Shown: positions 33,385 through 41,539 of the stretch, piece by piece | Position numbering within the stretch: position 1 is the first letter of the stretch | How the letters are laid out: every line of letters starts with the position of its first letter | DNA from: JABSQH01 sp965230015 | Lineage (GTDB): Bacteria; Actinomycetota; Acidimicrobiia; Acidimicrobiales; Ilumatobacteraceae | Direction: 5' to 3' | Length of the DNA stretch: 64,000 nt | Assembly: GCA_965230015.1 (NCBI GenBank) | Contig: CBDDKF010000005.1 | Location: forward strand, 62,001-126,000 | The notes under the pieces: generated by a model | What the model saw: the letters and a program-made list of their open reading frames with translations, nothing else | What the model was told of the DNA's origin: nothing | The model's database searches: none | Position numbers and translations under genes: made by a program

Positions 33385-33457
33385 CCGCCATAGAACCCCC
33401 ACGGAAACACCGGGGATTTCCGGCGCCACGCGCCGGACTCCGCGAACAGTTCGGGGG
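33385..33457. repeat. dispersed palindromic element
   Basis: One copy (CCGGGGATTTCCGGCGCC, then ACGCGCCGGACTCCGCGAACAG) between convergent genes. Confidence 0.7.
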
Positions 33458-33460
33458 TGC

Positions 33461-34762
33461 TCAGCAGATCGGGCGCACGTACGGATACGGGTTGACCGCT
33501 GCGCCACCGCCGGGGTGGATCTCGAAGTGCAGGTGCGGCACGTTGGCGTTGCCGGTCGAGCCGACGTAGCCGATCGTTTCGCCAGCCGACACGCCGCGGC
33601 CGGAGCCCGCATAGCTGCTGAGGTGGGCGTAGAAGTAGCGGTTGCCCGAGTTGCCGTGGACGTACGCCGACAGCCCGCCGAGCGGCGTGGAACGGAACGA
33701 CACCGTGCCGCTCTCCACCGCAACGAGCGGTGTGCCGGTGGGCGACATCATGTCGACCCCCTTGTGCGTGCGGCCACCAGATCGCGGGGCGCCCCACGTG
33801 TCGGAGAATGCCCGCGGACCCTGCACCGGGCACACCAAACCGTTGCCCGACGGTGCCGGCGCAGGTGGTGGCGGCGGCGGGGCGGGAGCAGGATCAGGAG
33901 CAGGCGCCGGAGCTGGGTCTGAAGCGGGGGCCGGTGCTGAATCGCCACCGGATGACCCGCCTGATGAGCCGCCACCATCGCCGGACGCGTCGTTCGATCC
34001 GCCCGAGTTGGAGGATCCGCCACCCGACGACGAGCCGGCAGTCGAGCCGGAGTTCGACCCGCCACTCGACCCGGAGTTCGCGTTGGCGCTGGCCTGCGCG
34101 GCGGCGGCAGCGGCGGCGGCCTCCGCCTGCTCTTGAGCGAGGCGCGCCTGACGCTGCCGCTCGAGCTCGCGCTGTACGGCAACGTCGCGCAAGCGCTGTT
34201 CTTCGATCTCTTGCAGGCGCACGATTTCGGCCTCGGCGGTGGCCTTCAGCTGTTCGTACGTGTCGCGGGCGTCTTCGGTTTGGCTGACCGTGCGTTCGAG
34301 CTCGCGCTGGCGGTCCTCGACCTCGTCCATCGTGTTGGCGAAGTCGTCGAGCTCGACCGATGCGCTGCCGCGCGCGACGCTGGCGTACACGTCGGCGGTG
34401 AGTACGTCGCTGGTTGCGTCGAAGTCGACGAGGAGGGGGTTCGCCGTGGTTCCGGCACCGACGAACGTGCGCAGTGCGCTGGTGGCCAGCGTCGACCGCA
34501 TTTCGGCCGCCTCTTCCTCGACCTCGGCGAGCCGGTCTTCTGCCTTGCCGATCTCGACCGACAGCTGGTCGAGTTCGGACTCGGCGTCGAACATCGCCTG
34601 CGCCGCCTCGTTGGCTCGATCGCGAGCGGCCTGGATTTCCGCAGCAGCGCGCTCGGCGTCGGCGTCTTGTGCGCCCACCGAACCGGGCACCACGAGCGAC
34701 ATCGTCACCGCGAACGCGGCACCGATCCCGACGACGGCGCGCGGCGCTCCACCCGGAAACAT
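33461..34762 (-). CDS. secreted M23 peptidase with coiled-coil N-domain
   Basis: A 433-residue secreted or surface protein. A signal peptide (1-31, ending VGAQ-D) is followed by two long coiled coils (about 35-90 and 140-230), as in EnvC/NlpD/RipA-type hydrolase regulators, then a Gly/Ser-rich and Ala/Pro-rich linker (about 235-310). The C-terminal M23 domain keeps the zinc ligands: THKGVDM (HxxxD) and HLHFEIHPGG (HxH). It would cleave peptidoglycan cross-bridges or, since the coiled coil is of the divisome type, activate other hydrolases. ATG 34762 has TAGTCT 7 bases upstream. Confidence 0.9.
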   Translation of the reverse strand: MFPGGAPRAVVGIGAAFAVTMSLVVPGSVGAQDADAERAAAEIQAARDRANEAAQAMFDAESELDQLSVEIGKAEDRLAEVEEEAAEMRSTLATSALRTFVGAGTTANPLLVDFDATSDVLTADVYASVARGSASVELDDFANTMDEVEDRQRELERTVSQTEDARDTYEQLKATAEAEIVRLQEIEEQRLRDVAVQRELERQRQARLAQEQAEAAAAAAAAQASANANSGSSGGSNSGSTAGSSSGGGSSNSGGSNDASGDGGGSSGGSSGGDSAPAPASDPAPAPAPDPAPAPPPPPPAPAPSGNGLVCPVQGPRAFSDTWGAPRSGGRTHKGVDMMSPTGTPLVAVESGTVSFRSTPLGGLSAYVHGNSGNRYFYAHLSSYAGSGRGVSAGETIGYVGSTGNANVPHLHFEIHPGGGAAVNPYPYVRPIC

Positions 34763-34769
34763 CGCCGAG

Positions 34770-34775
34770 AGACTA
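34770..34775 (-). promoter_or_regulatory. -10 hexamer TAGTCT, leaderless start
   Basis: On the minus strand TAGTCT ends 7 bases before ATG 34762 of the M23 peptidase gene. Confidence 0.5.
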
Positions 34776-34864
34776 GTGGATTGTTTCAGTTTTATGACGA
34801 ACCCGCGCGAAACCGTGACGAAACTCCCGCGGCACCGGCGCCAGCCAGCGCGTCGCCTCGCTGC

Positions 34865-37783
34865 TCAACGAACGGCGTCGGCCAGTTCGCTGATCGAACG
34901 CGCCGCGCCGCGACCGGCGATCCGCCCGAAGTCGGATCGTCCAAGTGCTGCCCGGGTGTCGCGCTCCACGTCGTCGGCCACATCGCGCACCGCCATCGAC
35001 GGCCCCTGCGCCGTCCGCTCGAGCAGATCCAGGTACCAGCCGAGCAACTCGGCCGCCACCTCGGGCTGGTCGAGTTCGAGGCTTCGTCCGGCGAGCATGG
35101 GCAGGGCAGTGCGCAACACGAACACGTCGAAGTGGTGCCGGGAGTGGCCGACCGCCTCGGCTGCCGCTGCTTTCATCGCCGCACCGTCGCCGCTGCGCCA
35201 CGCGACCACCGCAACCGCCACCGCCGACTGCGCCTGGCTGAGCGGATCGGCCATTCGCACTGCGGTCTGGCGACTGCGTTCGGCCCAGCGCCACGCCCGG
35301 TCGAGTTCGCCGCGGCCGGCGGCGAGCATCGCGCCGAAGCGCAGCGACTGTGCGTGATTGAACTCGTCGCCCGCCTCCTCGGCCAGCTCGCCCTGCTGGA
35401 TGTAACACTCGCCCGCGACGTCGAGCCGCTTGGCGTACCACGCAGCGTTGCCGGCGGTGTGCAGCAGCAGCATCCGCTGCCGTGACCGGCCGCGCGCCAC
35501 GGCGGCGGCTGCGGCGAGGTGATCCGCCGCCGCTGTGTAGTCGTGTTGACTGAACGCTCGGCAGCCACGCACGGTGTCGGCGAATCCGGCGAGCGGTACA
35601 TCGTCGAGCTGTGACTCGATGCGATCGAGCAGGTCCGCCGTCGCTCGCCCGTCGCCCTGGTACCACGCCAGGAATCCGGCCTGGGCGGCCGCGGCACACA
35701 CCACCACGGGCGGCGCATCGGCATGGCGGCGAAGGGCGTCGTCGAGGCGTTCGCGCCCTTCGCTGATGCGGCCCGTGCGCTGGAAGTGGGTACCGAGGAG
35801 GCCAGCCAAGAGCAACTCTCGAGCATCGTCGCCATCGCCACCGTCGGCGAACGACGCAAGAGCCGGGAGCAGCTCGTGTTCGAGGTCGACGAGTTCGGGT
35901 GGGTCGGTGATCGGGGCATCGGCGCCAACGGTCTCTCCCGGTGAGCGGCGCCGGGCCATCGGTTGGCTGCTTGCGACGAGATCGCGCTGGGCAGCATCGA
36001 GCACGAGGTGGGCGACTGCCGTGCGGGCGCGCGACACGGCGTCGGCATCGGCGTGCTCGAGCGAGTCGGTGACCGAGTCGGGCAGCCGGAACCGGGCAGG
36101 CACGCCGTCGAGCCGGGCGACGAGCGATCGCTCGACGAGATCTCCTACGAACCGGACCGTCGATGCGCCGTCCTCGTCGTCGAGGATCGCCCGGGCGGCG
36201 CCGAGGGTGAACGGACCGGCAAAGCCGGCCAGGCGGCTGAGCGCCGTGGCCGTGTCGGCGGGGAGTAGCCCAATGCTCCAGTCGGCGGCGGCCCGAACGG
36301 AGCGGTGACGGTCGTCGGCTGCGGCCGCCAACAACAGGTCGGGATCGTTGCGCATGCCGCGGAGCAGCTCGACTGCGCCCAATGCCGCCAGCCGCGAGGC
36401 CGCCAGTTGCAACCCGAGCGGCAGGTAGTTGAGTTGGTGGGCGATTTCTGCGAGTGCATCGACGGGCTCGTCTCGGTCGAGCGAGCGGCTGAGCAACTCG
36501 ATGGCCGCATCGGGCGCCAGCCCGCCGAGCCGCACCACGTGCACGTCGCGGCCGCCAGTTGCGACCTGTGAGGTCAGCAACACGCGGAGCCCAGGCACGC
36601 CCACGAGCGCTTCGACTGCCCCGGTCACGCCCTCGGGGTCGAGTTCGCACGTCTCGATCACCAGCAGGGTCGGCCTTTGACCGAGTGCGTCGGAGACGGT
36701 GGCCGACAGCGGGGCGAGCGGATGCTCGACCACTTGTCGCTCTGCTGCGATCGCGCGTAACGGGTCGCGTCCGCGGTGCCGGGCGAGGTCGACGTGGACG
36801 ACGGCGGCGTCGAAGCGCTTCTGGAACCGACGGGCAGCGGTCACCGCCAGCGCGGTCTTTCCTGCGCCGCCAGGCCCGACGACCGCCACGCAGCGGTGGG
36901 CGGTGAGCAGCTCGTCGAGCGCATCGAGTTCGTCGTTGCGGCCGACCAGTCGGCGCGCCGCCGGGAGGCCATCGCCGCGTGCGGCGACCGGCGTCGCCGC
37001 CACCGCGGTGGCGTCGCGTCGCAGCAGCGCCGGGTCTTGGTCGAGGATCGCCCGTTCGAGCAACTGCAGCTCCCGCCCGGGGTCGAGTCCCAGGTCGTCG
37101 TGCAGTGCCCGCCGGATGCGCGAGTACTCGGCAAGTGCGTCGCGCTGTTCGCCGCTGCGGTAGAGGGCCAACATCATCTGGCCCGCGAGCCGCTCGCGGT
37201 ACGGGTAGTCGGCGACTGCCGAGCGGAGCAGCGCCAGCACGTCGTGTTCGGCGCCGGCATCGAGAGCGAACCCAACCCGGGCCTCGATCGCGGTAGCCCG
37301 TTGGTCACGCCATCCGGCAACCGCAGCAAGCGCCCAAGGTTCGTCGGCGAACTCCGCCAGTGGTGGCTCGGCCCAGAGGTCGAGTGCTCCATCGAGCAAC
37401 GCCGTGGCCGCGGCGCGGTCGCTGTTGTGGATGCGTGCCGCCTCGTCGACATCGGCCACGAAGCGGGCCACATCCAGTTGTTCCCCGCCGAGCGCCAGCC
37501 GGTATCCCCCGCCCTCGTGGCTGATGAAACTGCCCGCACTGTGCCGCGGTCGATCGGGCTCGAGCAGGTCGCGCAGGCCGGACAGGTAGGTCTGCACGGC
37601 GGTACGTGCGCTCGGTGGCGCGCCGTCGCCCCATATCGCCTCGGTGATCGCATCGTCGGGGACCACGTCGCCGAGCCGCGACACCAGCAGCGCCAGGATC
37701 AGCCGTTGGCGCCGCCCACCAACGGGCTGCCGCGGACCGTCGCCCGTGGCGACGTCGATCGCTCCGAACGCCCTGACCAGCAC
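34865..37783 (-). CDS. SARP/AfsR-type regulator with NB-ARC ATPase
   Basis: A 972-residue transcription regulator. The N-terminus is an OmpR-like winged helix (about 3-90: GGRRQRLILALLVSRLGDVVPDDAITEAIWGD), followed by a BTAD helical domain (about 95-245), an NB-ARC/STAND ATPase with Walker A VVGPGGAGKTALA (about 300-312) and LLVIETCELD, then TPR-like helices (about 650-960). SARP proteins bind direct heptad repeats near target promoters; ATP and a ligand sensed by the C-terminal part usually trigger them. It is divergent from the repetitive-protein/Hsp70/dynamin operon; three 11-base-spaced heptads lie between them (37818-37846). GTG 37783 is fixed by TACTGT 7 bases upstream. Mycobacterial iniBAC also has a large regulator upstream. 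Confidence 0.86.
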   Translation of the reverse strand: MLVRAFGAIDVATGDGPRQPVGGRRQRLILALLVSRLGDVVPDDAITEAIWGDGAPPSARTAVQTYLSGLRDLLEPDRPRHSAGSFISHEGGGYRLALGGEQLDVARFVADVDEAARIHNSDRAAATALLDGALDLWAEPPLAEFADEPWALAAVAGWRDQRATAIEARVGFALDAGAEHDVLALLRSAVADYPYRERLAGQMMLALYRSGEQRDALAEYSRIRRALHDDLGLDPGRELQLLERAILDQDPALLRRDATAVAATPVAARGDGLPAARRLVGRNDELDALDELLTAHRCVAVVGPGGAGKTALAVTAARRFQKRFDAAVVHVDLARHRGRDPLRAIAAERQVVEHPLAPLSATVSDALGQRPTLLVIETCELDPEGVTGAVEALVGVPGLRVLLTSQVATGGRDVHVVRLGGLAPDAAIELLSRSLDRDEPVDALAEIAHQLNYLPLGLQLAASRLAALGAVELLRGMRNDPDLLLAAAADDRHRSVRAAADWSIGLLPADTATALSRLAGFAGPFTLGAARAILDDEDGASTVRFVGDLVERSLVARLDGVPARFRLPDSVTDSLEHADADAVSRARTAVAHLVLDAAQRDLVASSQPMARRRSPGETVGADAPITDPPELVDLEHELLPALASFADGGDGDDARELLLAGLLGTHFQRTGRISEGRERLDDALRRHADAPPVVVCAAAAQAGFLAWYQGDGRATADLLDRIESQLDDVPLAGFADTVRGCRAFSQHDYTAAADHLAAAAAVARGRSRQRMLLLHTAGNAAWYAKRLDVAGECYIQQGELAEEAGDEFNHAQSLRFGAMLAAGRGELDRAWRWAERSRQTAVRMADPLSQAQSAVAVAVVAWRSGDGAAMKAAAAEAVGHSRHHFDVFVLRTALPMLAGRSLELDQPEVAAELLGWYLDLLERTAQGPSMAVRDVADDVERDTRAALGRSDFGRIAGRGAARSISELADAVR

Positions 37784-37790
37784 CAACGCG

Positions 37791-37796
37791 ACAGTA
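37791..37796 (-). promoter_or_regulatory. -10 hexamer TACTGT, leaderless start of SARP gene
   Basis: On the minus strand TACTGT ends 7 bases before GTG 37783. It decides that start; the longer frame would run back over the divergent gene. Confidence 0.5.
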
Positions 37797-37817
37797 TCGA
37801 CCGCAGATCGGGCGCGC

Positions 37818-37846
37818 TTGAGCCTGCGCTGAGTGAGTCTTGAGTC
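37818..37846 (+). promoter_or_regulatory. candidate SARP operator, three heptads 11 bases apart
   Basis: TTGAGCC (37818), CTGAGTG (37829) and TTGAGTC (37840) are direct repeats at an exact 11-base period, 35-63 bases before the operon's first ATG. SARP-family regulators bind direct heptads spaced by one or two helical turns near the -35 region, so this fits regulation by the divergent SARP gene. Confidence 0.5.
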
Positions 37847-37880
37847 CGACCCCTCACGGTGTGGTCGAGGAGGTCCGACG

Positions 37881-40235
37881 ATGGCAAACGACCGAACGAT
37901 CAGGGACGTGCAGGCGGCACAGAAACCCGAGCCCAAGGCTGAAGCGAAACCGGAACCACAGCCCGCCGCCAAGGCGGAGTCGAAGCCGGAACCCACACCA
38001 GAGCCGGCACCCGAGGCCAAGTCGGCACCACCGGCCGAGGCCGCACCGGAACCTCAAGCCGAGGTGAGATCGGAATCCCAGCCCGAGCCGGCGCGGGACT
38101 TCACGCCGCGGCCTGAGTACGAACGCTCGGTCGAGGTCGACGAGCGCGGCAACGTCGCCGTCGACGAGTCGATCGGGTACCAGCAGGGCGCCGCCGAGCA
38201 AGAGGTGTATCAGCGCATCGCACACGGCCCCGACGGGGCCGGCGCCGCGGTGGGCGGCCGCGCGTCGATCGCCGACCACGTGATGAGCCGCACCGAGGCG
38301 GGCATCACCGTCAACGACGGGGGCACCACGGTCTATGGCGAGCATGCCACGCCCGGCCATACCGTGCGCGCCGAAGCGGGGGTCGACATCGACGACGACG
38401 GTGCCACGATCGCCGCCCGCCAGAGCGTGATCCACGGCAAGGACACCACGGTGAGCGCGGTCGAGGCCGATGCACATGCCGACACCGACATGCGCAACGG
38501 CGACATCGGTGTGCGCGCCGGCGTGCGCGACGAGAACGCGCTGGGCCAGCACACGAACTATGTCGAGGGCGAGGCCCGCTACGAACAGCACGACGACGGC
38601 TCGGCGACCACCACTGTTGGCGCCGAGGGTCGAGCCGTCACGGGCGACCAGCACATCGAGGCACACGCCCGCCACGAAACGGCCACCGATGCCGACGGCG
38701 CCACCGACGCGTCGACCAGCGTCGGCGCCGACGTGCGGTTGGGAGACACGGGCGTGGACGGCCGGTACGACCGCGACACCACGACCGACGCCGACGGTGA
38801 GGTCACCAGCGACACGACCACCGTCGGGGGCGACGTCGATGCCGGCGCCCACGAGTACTCGGCCGAACGCACCACCACCTACGAGCGCACCGACGACACC
38901 GAGACCACGGGGAACCGGATCGACGTCGGCTACCAGGACGATGCGGGGGGCTCGGCTGGGATCGGTTTCGAGCACACCGAGCGGCTGACCGAAACCGACG
39001 AGCGCGACGAGCCGGACACGCTCGACGAGCTGATCGGGATGGCCGCCGGCCACGGCGGTGCGGTGCCGACCGACCACGACACGACCACCACGGTCGAGGG
39101 ACATGTGGGCGACGCCGATGCCAGCGTGACCTTCAATGAGGGACGCGACTTCGACGGCGAGCGTGGCGAGGGTTGGACCGGCGCGGGACTCGGCGCCGAC
39201 TACACCGACCGTGAGTGGTCGAGCACCGATGCCACGGTCGGCGAGACCGAGGTGGGGTATTACCAGCGGAGCGAGGAGACCCTCGATCGCAACCCGCTCG
39301 ACGGCGACCTCGAGAACTCGTCGTCGACCGAGCGCGGCGTGTACGTCGACGACTTCGAGGCGTCGTATCGCAACGCCGACTACGCACGCACCGACATCGA
39401 CCCCACCGATGGCGACCTGTCGCACGAGACCGGCGGCTATCAGGGCGTGACCGTGGGCGGCACCGAGGTGTCGCGCAGCACCGATGCACGCACCGACGTC
39501 GACCTCGACGCGTCCGACGGCGAGGTCGGTGCGTCACAGTCGAACCAGTCGAACCTCACCGTGGGCGACTTCAGGGTCGATCAGGCGGGTTCCGGTTCGA
39601 TGCGCGCCGGCCCGGGCGGTGCGAGCGCCGAGTCGAGCGGCGAGGTCTCGGCATCCGGCATTGGGTCGACCTCGACCGATGCGTCAGCCGAGGTCGACAT
39701 GGACGCCAGCGATGGCGACACGGGCGCCTCGATGCGTGTCGACCACGACAGCGACATGTTGGGCATGGAGGTCGGTGGACACGCCGGCGGCTCCATGGGA
39801 TGGACCGAGGAAGCTGGTCTCGCTGCGGACGCCGGGGCGGGCGTGGACGGTGTCGGCTCGGTCGAGGGTTCGGTCGATGCCGACGGCGTCGAGGCCGAAG
39901 GGTCGCTGCTCGGCGTGACGGTTGGTGCGTGGGTCGGCACCGACGGCGCCGGGGTCGGCGTCGACAACGACGGCGATGGCGAGTCGGACTCGGCAGGCGA
40001 GATCCTCGACGACGGGCTGGGCGCGATCGGCGACGCAGCCGAGGACGTCGGTGAGGCCGTGGGCGAGGCGGTGGAGGGCGTCGGTGACGCGATCGACGAG
40101 GGTCTCGACGGGCTCGGCGACGCTGCCGAGGACGTCGCCGACACCGTCAGCGGCTGGCTGCCGGGCAACGACGACGACGATGACTCGTCGACGCCCGGCG
40201 AGATGCTCGACGACTTCCTCGGAGGCTTCGGATGA
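37881..40235 (+). CDS. large repetitive acidic protein, unknown function
   Basis: A 784-residue, very acidic protein with no signal peptide and no membrane helix. It starts with a Pro/Glu/Ala/Lys-rich tract (about 12-75), then about 600 residues of Thr/Asp/Gly-rich sequence with short degenerate repeats (GGTTVYGEHATPGHTV, VGADVRLGDTGVDGRYDRDTTTDADG), suggestive of a repetitive beta structure. The end contains amphipathic Gly-Asp-Ala repeats (EDVGEAVGEAVEGVGDAIDEG) and finishes DTVSGWLPGNDDDDD...MLDDFLGGFG. The same ending occurs in the next protein. GAGGAGGT precedes ATG 37881. It overlaps the next start by 4 bases (ATGA). By position it corresponds to the repetitive IniB of mycobacteria, though no sequence similarity was seen. 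Confidence 0.8.
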   Translation: MANDRTIRDVQAAQKPEPKAEAKPEPQPAAKAESKPEPTPEPAPEAKSAPPAEAAPEPQAEVRSESQPEPARDFTPRPEYERSVEVDERGNVAVDESIGYQQGAAEQEVYQRIAHGPDGAGAAVGGRASIADHVMSRTEAGITVNDGGTTVYGEHATPGHTVRAEAGVDIDDDGATIAARQSVIHGKDTTVSAVEADAHADTDMRNGDIGVRAGVRDENALGQHTNYVEGEARYEQHDDGSATTTVGAEGRAVTGDQHIEAHARHETATDADGATDASTSVGADVRLGDTGVDGRYDRDTTTDADGEVTSDTTTVGGDVDAGAHEYSAERTTTYERTDDTETTGNRIDVGYQDDAGGSAGIGFEHTERLTETDERDEPDTLDELIGMAAGHGGAVPTDHDTTTTVEGHVGDADASVTFNEGRDFDGERGEGWTGAGLGADYTDREWSSTDATVGETEVGYYQRSEETLDRNPLDGDLENSSSTERGVYVDDFEASYRNADYARTDIDPTDGDLSHETGGYQGVTVGGTEVSRSTDARTDVDLDASDGEVGASQSNQSNLTVGDFRVDQAGSGSMRAGPGGASAESSGEVSASGIGSTSTDASAEVDMDASDGDTGASMRVDHDSDMLGMEVGGHAGGSMGWTEEAGLAADAGAGVDGVGSVEGSVDADGVEAEGSLLGVTVGAWVGTDGAGVGVDNDGDGESDSAGEILDDGLGAIGDAAEDVGEAVGEAVEGVGDAIDEGLDGLGDAAEDVADTVSGWLPGNDDDDDSSTPGEMLDDFLGGFG

Positions 40236-41539
40236 GCGCCGACAACGACCGCGCAACGGCCGACGAGGCACCGACGGTGGAAGGCGAAGGGGCATCGCCG
40301 ATGCCGACCGAACAACCGGCACCGCCCGAGCCCGCGCACCACGAACCACCAAGGGCCGAGTACGCCGATCGCTACGAAACACCCGCACAACACGACCCCC
40401 AACAACACGAACCGCCCAACTACGCCGATCGCTACGAACCACCCCGGGAACAACACGACCCCCAACAACACGAACCGCCCAACTACGCCGATCGCTACGA
40501 ACCACCCGCACAACACGACCCCCAACAACACGAACCACCCAACTACGCCGATCGCTACGAACCACCCCGCGAACAACACGACCCACCCAACTACGCCGAT
40601 CGCTACGAACCACCCCGGGAACAACACGACCCCCAACAACACGAACCACCCAACTACGCCGATCGCTACGAACCACCCGAGCAACACGGCTCCGACAGTG
40701 CGTGCGATGACGACGAACGCGACACGGTCGCCGAGCAGGCCGAACAGGTGGGTAGCGGGCGGTTCCCCGCCGAGGCGTCGGCCGAATACGGCGAGGACGA
40801 CCCGCGCTACGAAACGGGTGCCGCCCCGTATGGCCACGCGGACGACGAAGTGGACACCCTCACCAAACCGAGTGGCACCAGCGAGGAGTCGGGCGTGAGC
40901 GCCGAGGCCCACCGCGAGGCACTCGGCCACGACGGCAGGGCCGAGGCCTACGAGGCGTCGTTCGGCATGCACGCCGAGACGTCGATGCGCGGCACCGGCT
41001 CGCGCTTCGAATACGAGAGCGATCTGGATGCGTCCGACGTATCGGCGAGCTCGTCGACCGAGGTCGCTCAGGAAGTGGACTTCTTGGGTGGAGGGCTCGA
41101 AATGGGTGGCGGCACGTCGATGGAGTACGACGCCGAGACCGCGATGCGCCACGAGGTCGAAGGACGGGTCGGCGACAACGCAGCCGAGGCCGCCGTCCAC
41201 GACGAGGGTGCGCACGTCGAGGGCACTGCGCTGGGCACCACCTTCGGCGCGAGCATGGACGCTGACGGCGCCGGGATGCATGTCGGCGACGCCACGGCAC
41301 ACACACCTCCCGCCGAGGGTCTGATGAGCGAGGTCGCCCAGGCGGTCGGCGACGCGGTCGACGACGTGGGCGACGGGCTCGGCGCGGCGGCTGAGGGCAT
41401 CGGCGACGCCATCGACGAGATGGGCGAGACCGTCAGTGGCTGGATGACCGGCGACGACGACAACGAGGACGACGACGATGACGACGATGGCGGCAGCGTG
41501 GTCGACATGATCGACGACTGGCTGGGGGGATTCGGATGA
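40232..41539 (+). CDS. repetitive acidic protein with tandem YADRYEPP repeats
   Basis: A 435-residue acidic protein. Residues about 43-152 are six tandem copies of a 16-21 residue unit built on NYADRYEPP and QHDPQQHEPP. A Glu/Asp/Ser/Gly-rich middle follows, with phrases recalling the upstream protein (SSTEVAQEVDFLGGGLEM), then amphipathic repeats (VGDAVDDVGDGLGAAAEGIGDAIDE) and the end ETVSGWMTGDDD...MIDDWLGGFG, nearly the same as in the preceding protein. No signal peptide. It overlaps both neighbours by 4 bases, so it is strictly coupled in the operon. It may form a scaffold or an assembly client for the Hsp70 and dynamins. Confidence 0.8.
   Translation: MSADNDRATADEAPTVEGEGASPMPTEQPAPPEPAHHEPPRAEYADRYETPAQHDPQQHEPPNYADRYEPPREQHDPQQHEPPNYADRYEPPAQHDPQQHEPPNYADRYEPPREQHDPPNYADRYEPPREQHDPQQHEPPNYADRYEPPEQHGSDSACDDDERDTVAEQAEQVGSGRFPAEASAEYGEDDPRYETGAAPYGHADDEVDTLTKPSGTSEESGVSAEAHREALGHDGRAEAYEASFGMHAETSMRGTGSRFEYESDLDASDVSASSSTEVAQEVDFLGGGLEMGGGTSMEYDAETAMRHEVEGRVGDNAAEAAVHDEGAHVEGTALGTTFGASMDADGAGMHVGDATAHTPPAEGLMSEVAQAVGDAVDDVGDGLGAAAEGIGDAIDEMGETVSGWMTGDDDNEDDDDDDDGGSVVDMIDDWLGGFG
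40361..40690 (+). repeat. in-frame tandem repeats, about 63-base unit
   Basis: Six near-identical copies, mostly 60-63 bases, one shortened to about 48, encode the YADRYEPP/QHDPQQHEPP units. The copies differ by few bases, so recent expansion or contraction is likely. They are coding, not CRISPR. Confidence 0.85.

Noticed and set aside
40361..40690. Tandem repeats considered as CRISPR
   Set aside because: The units are contiguous, in frame and coding, with no spacers and no cas genes.
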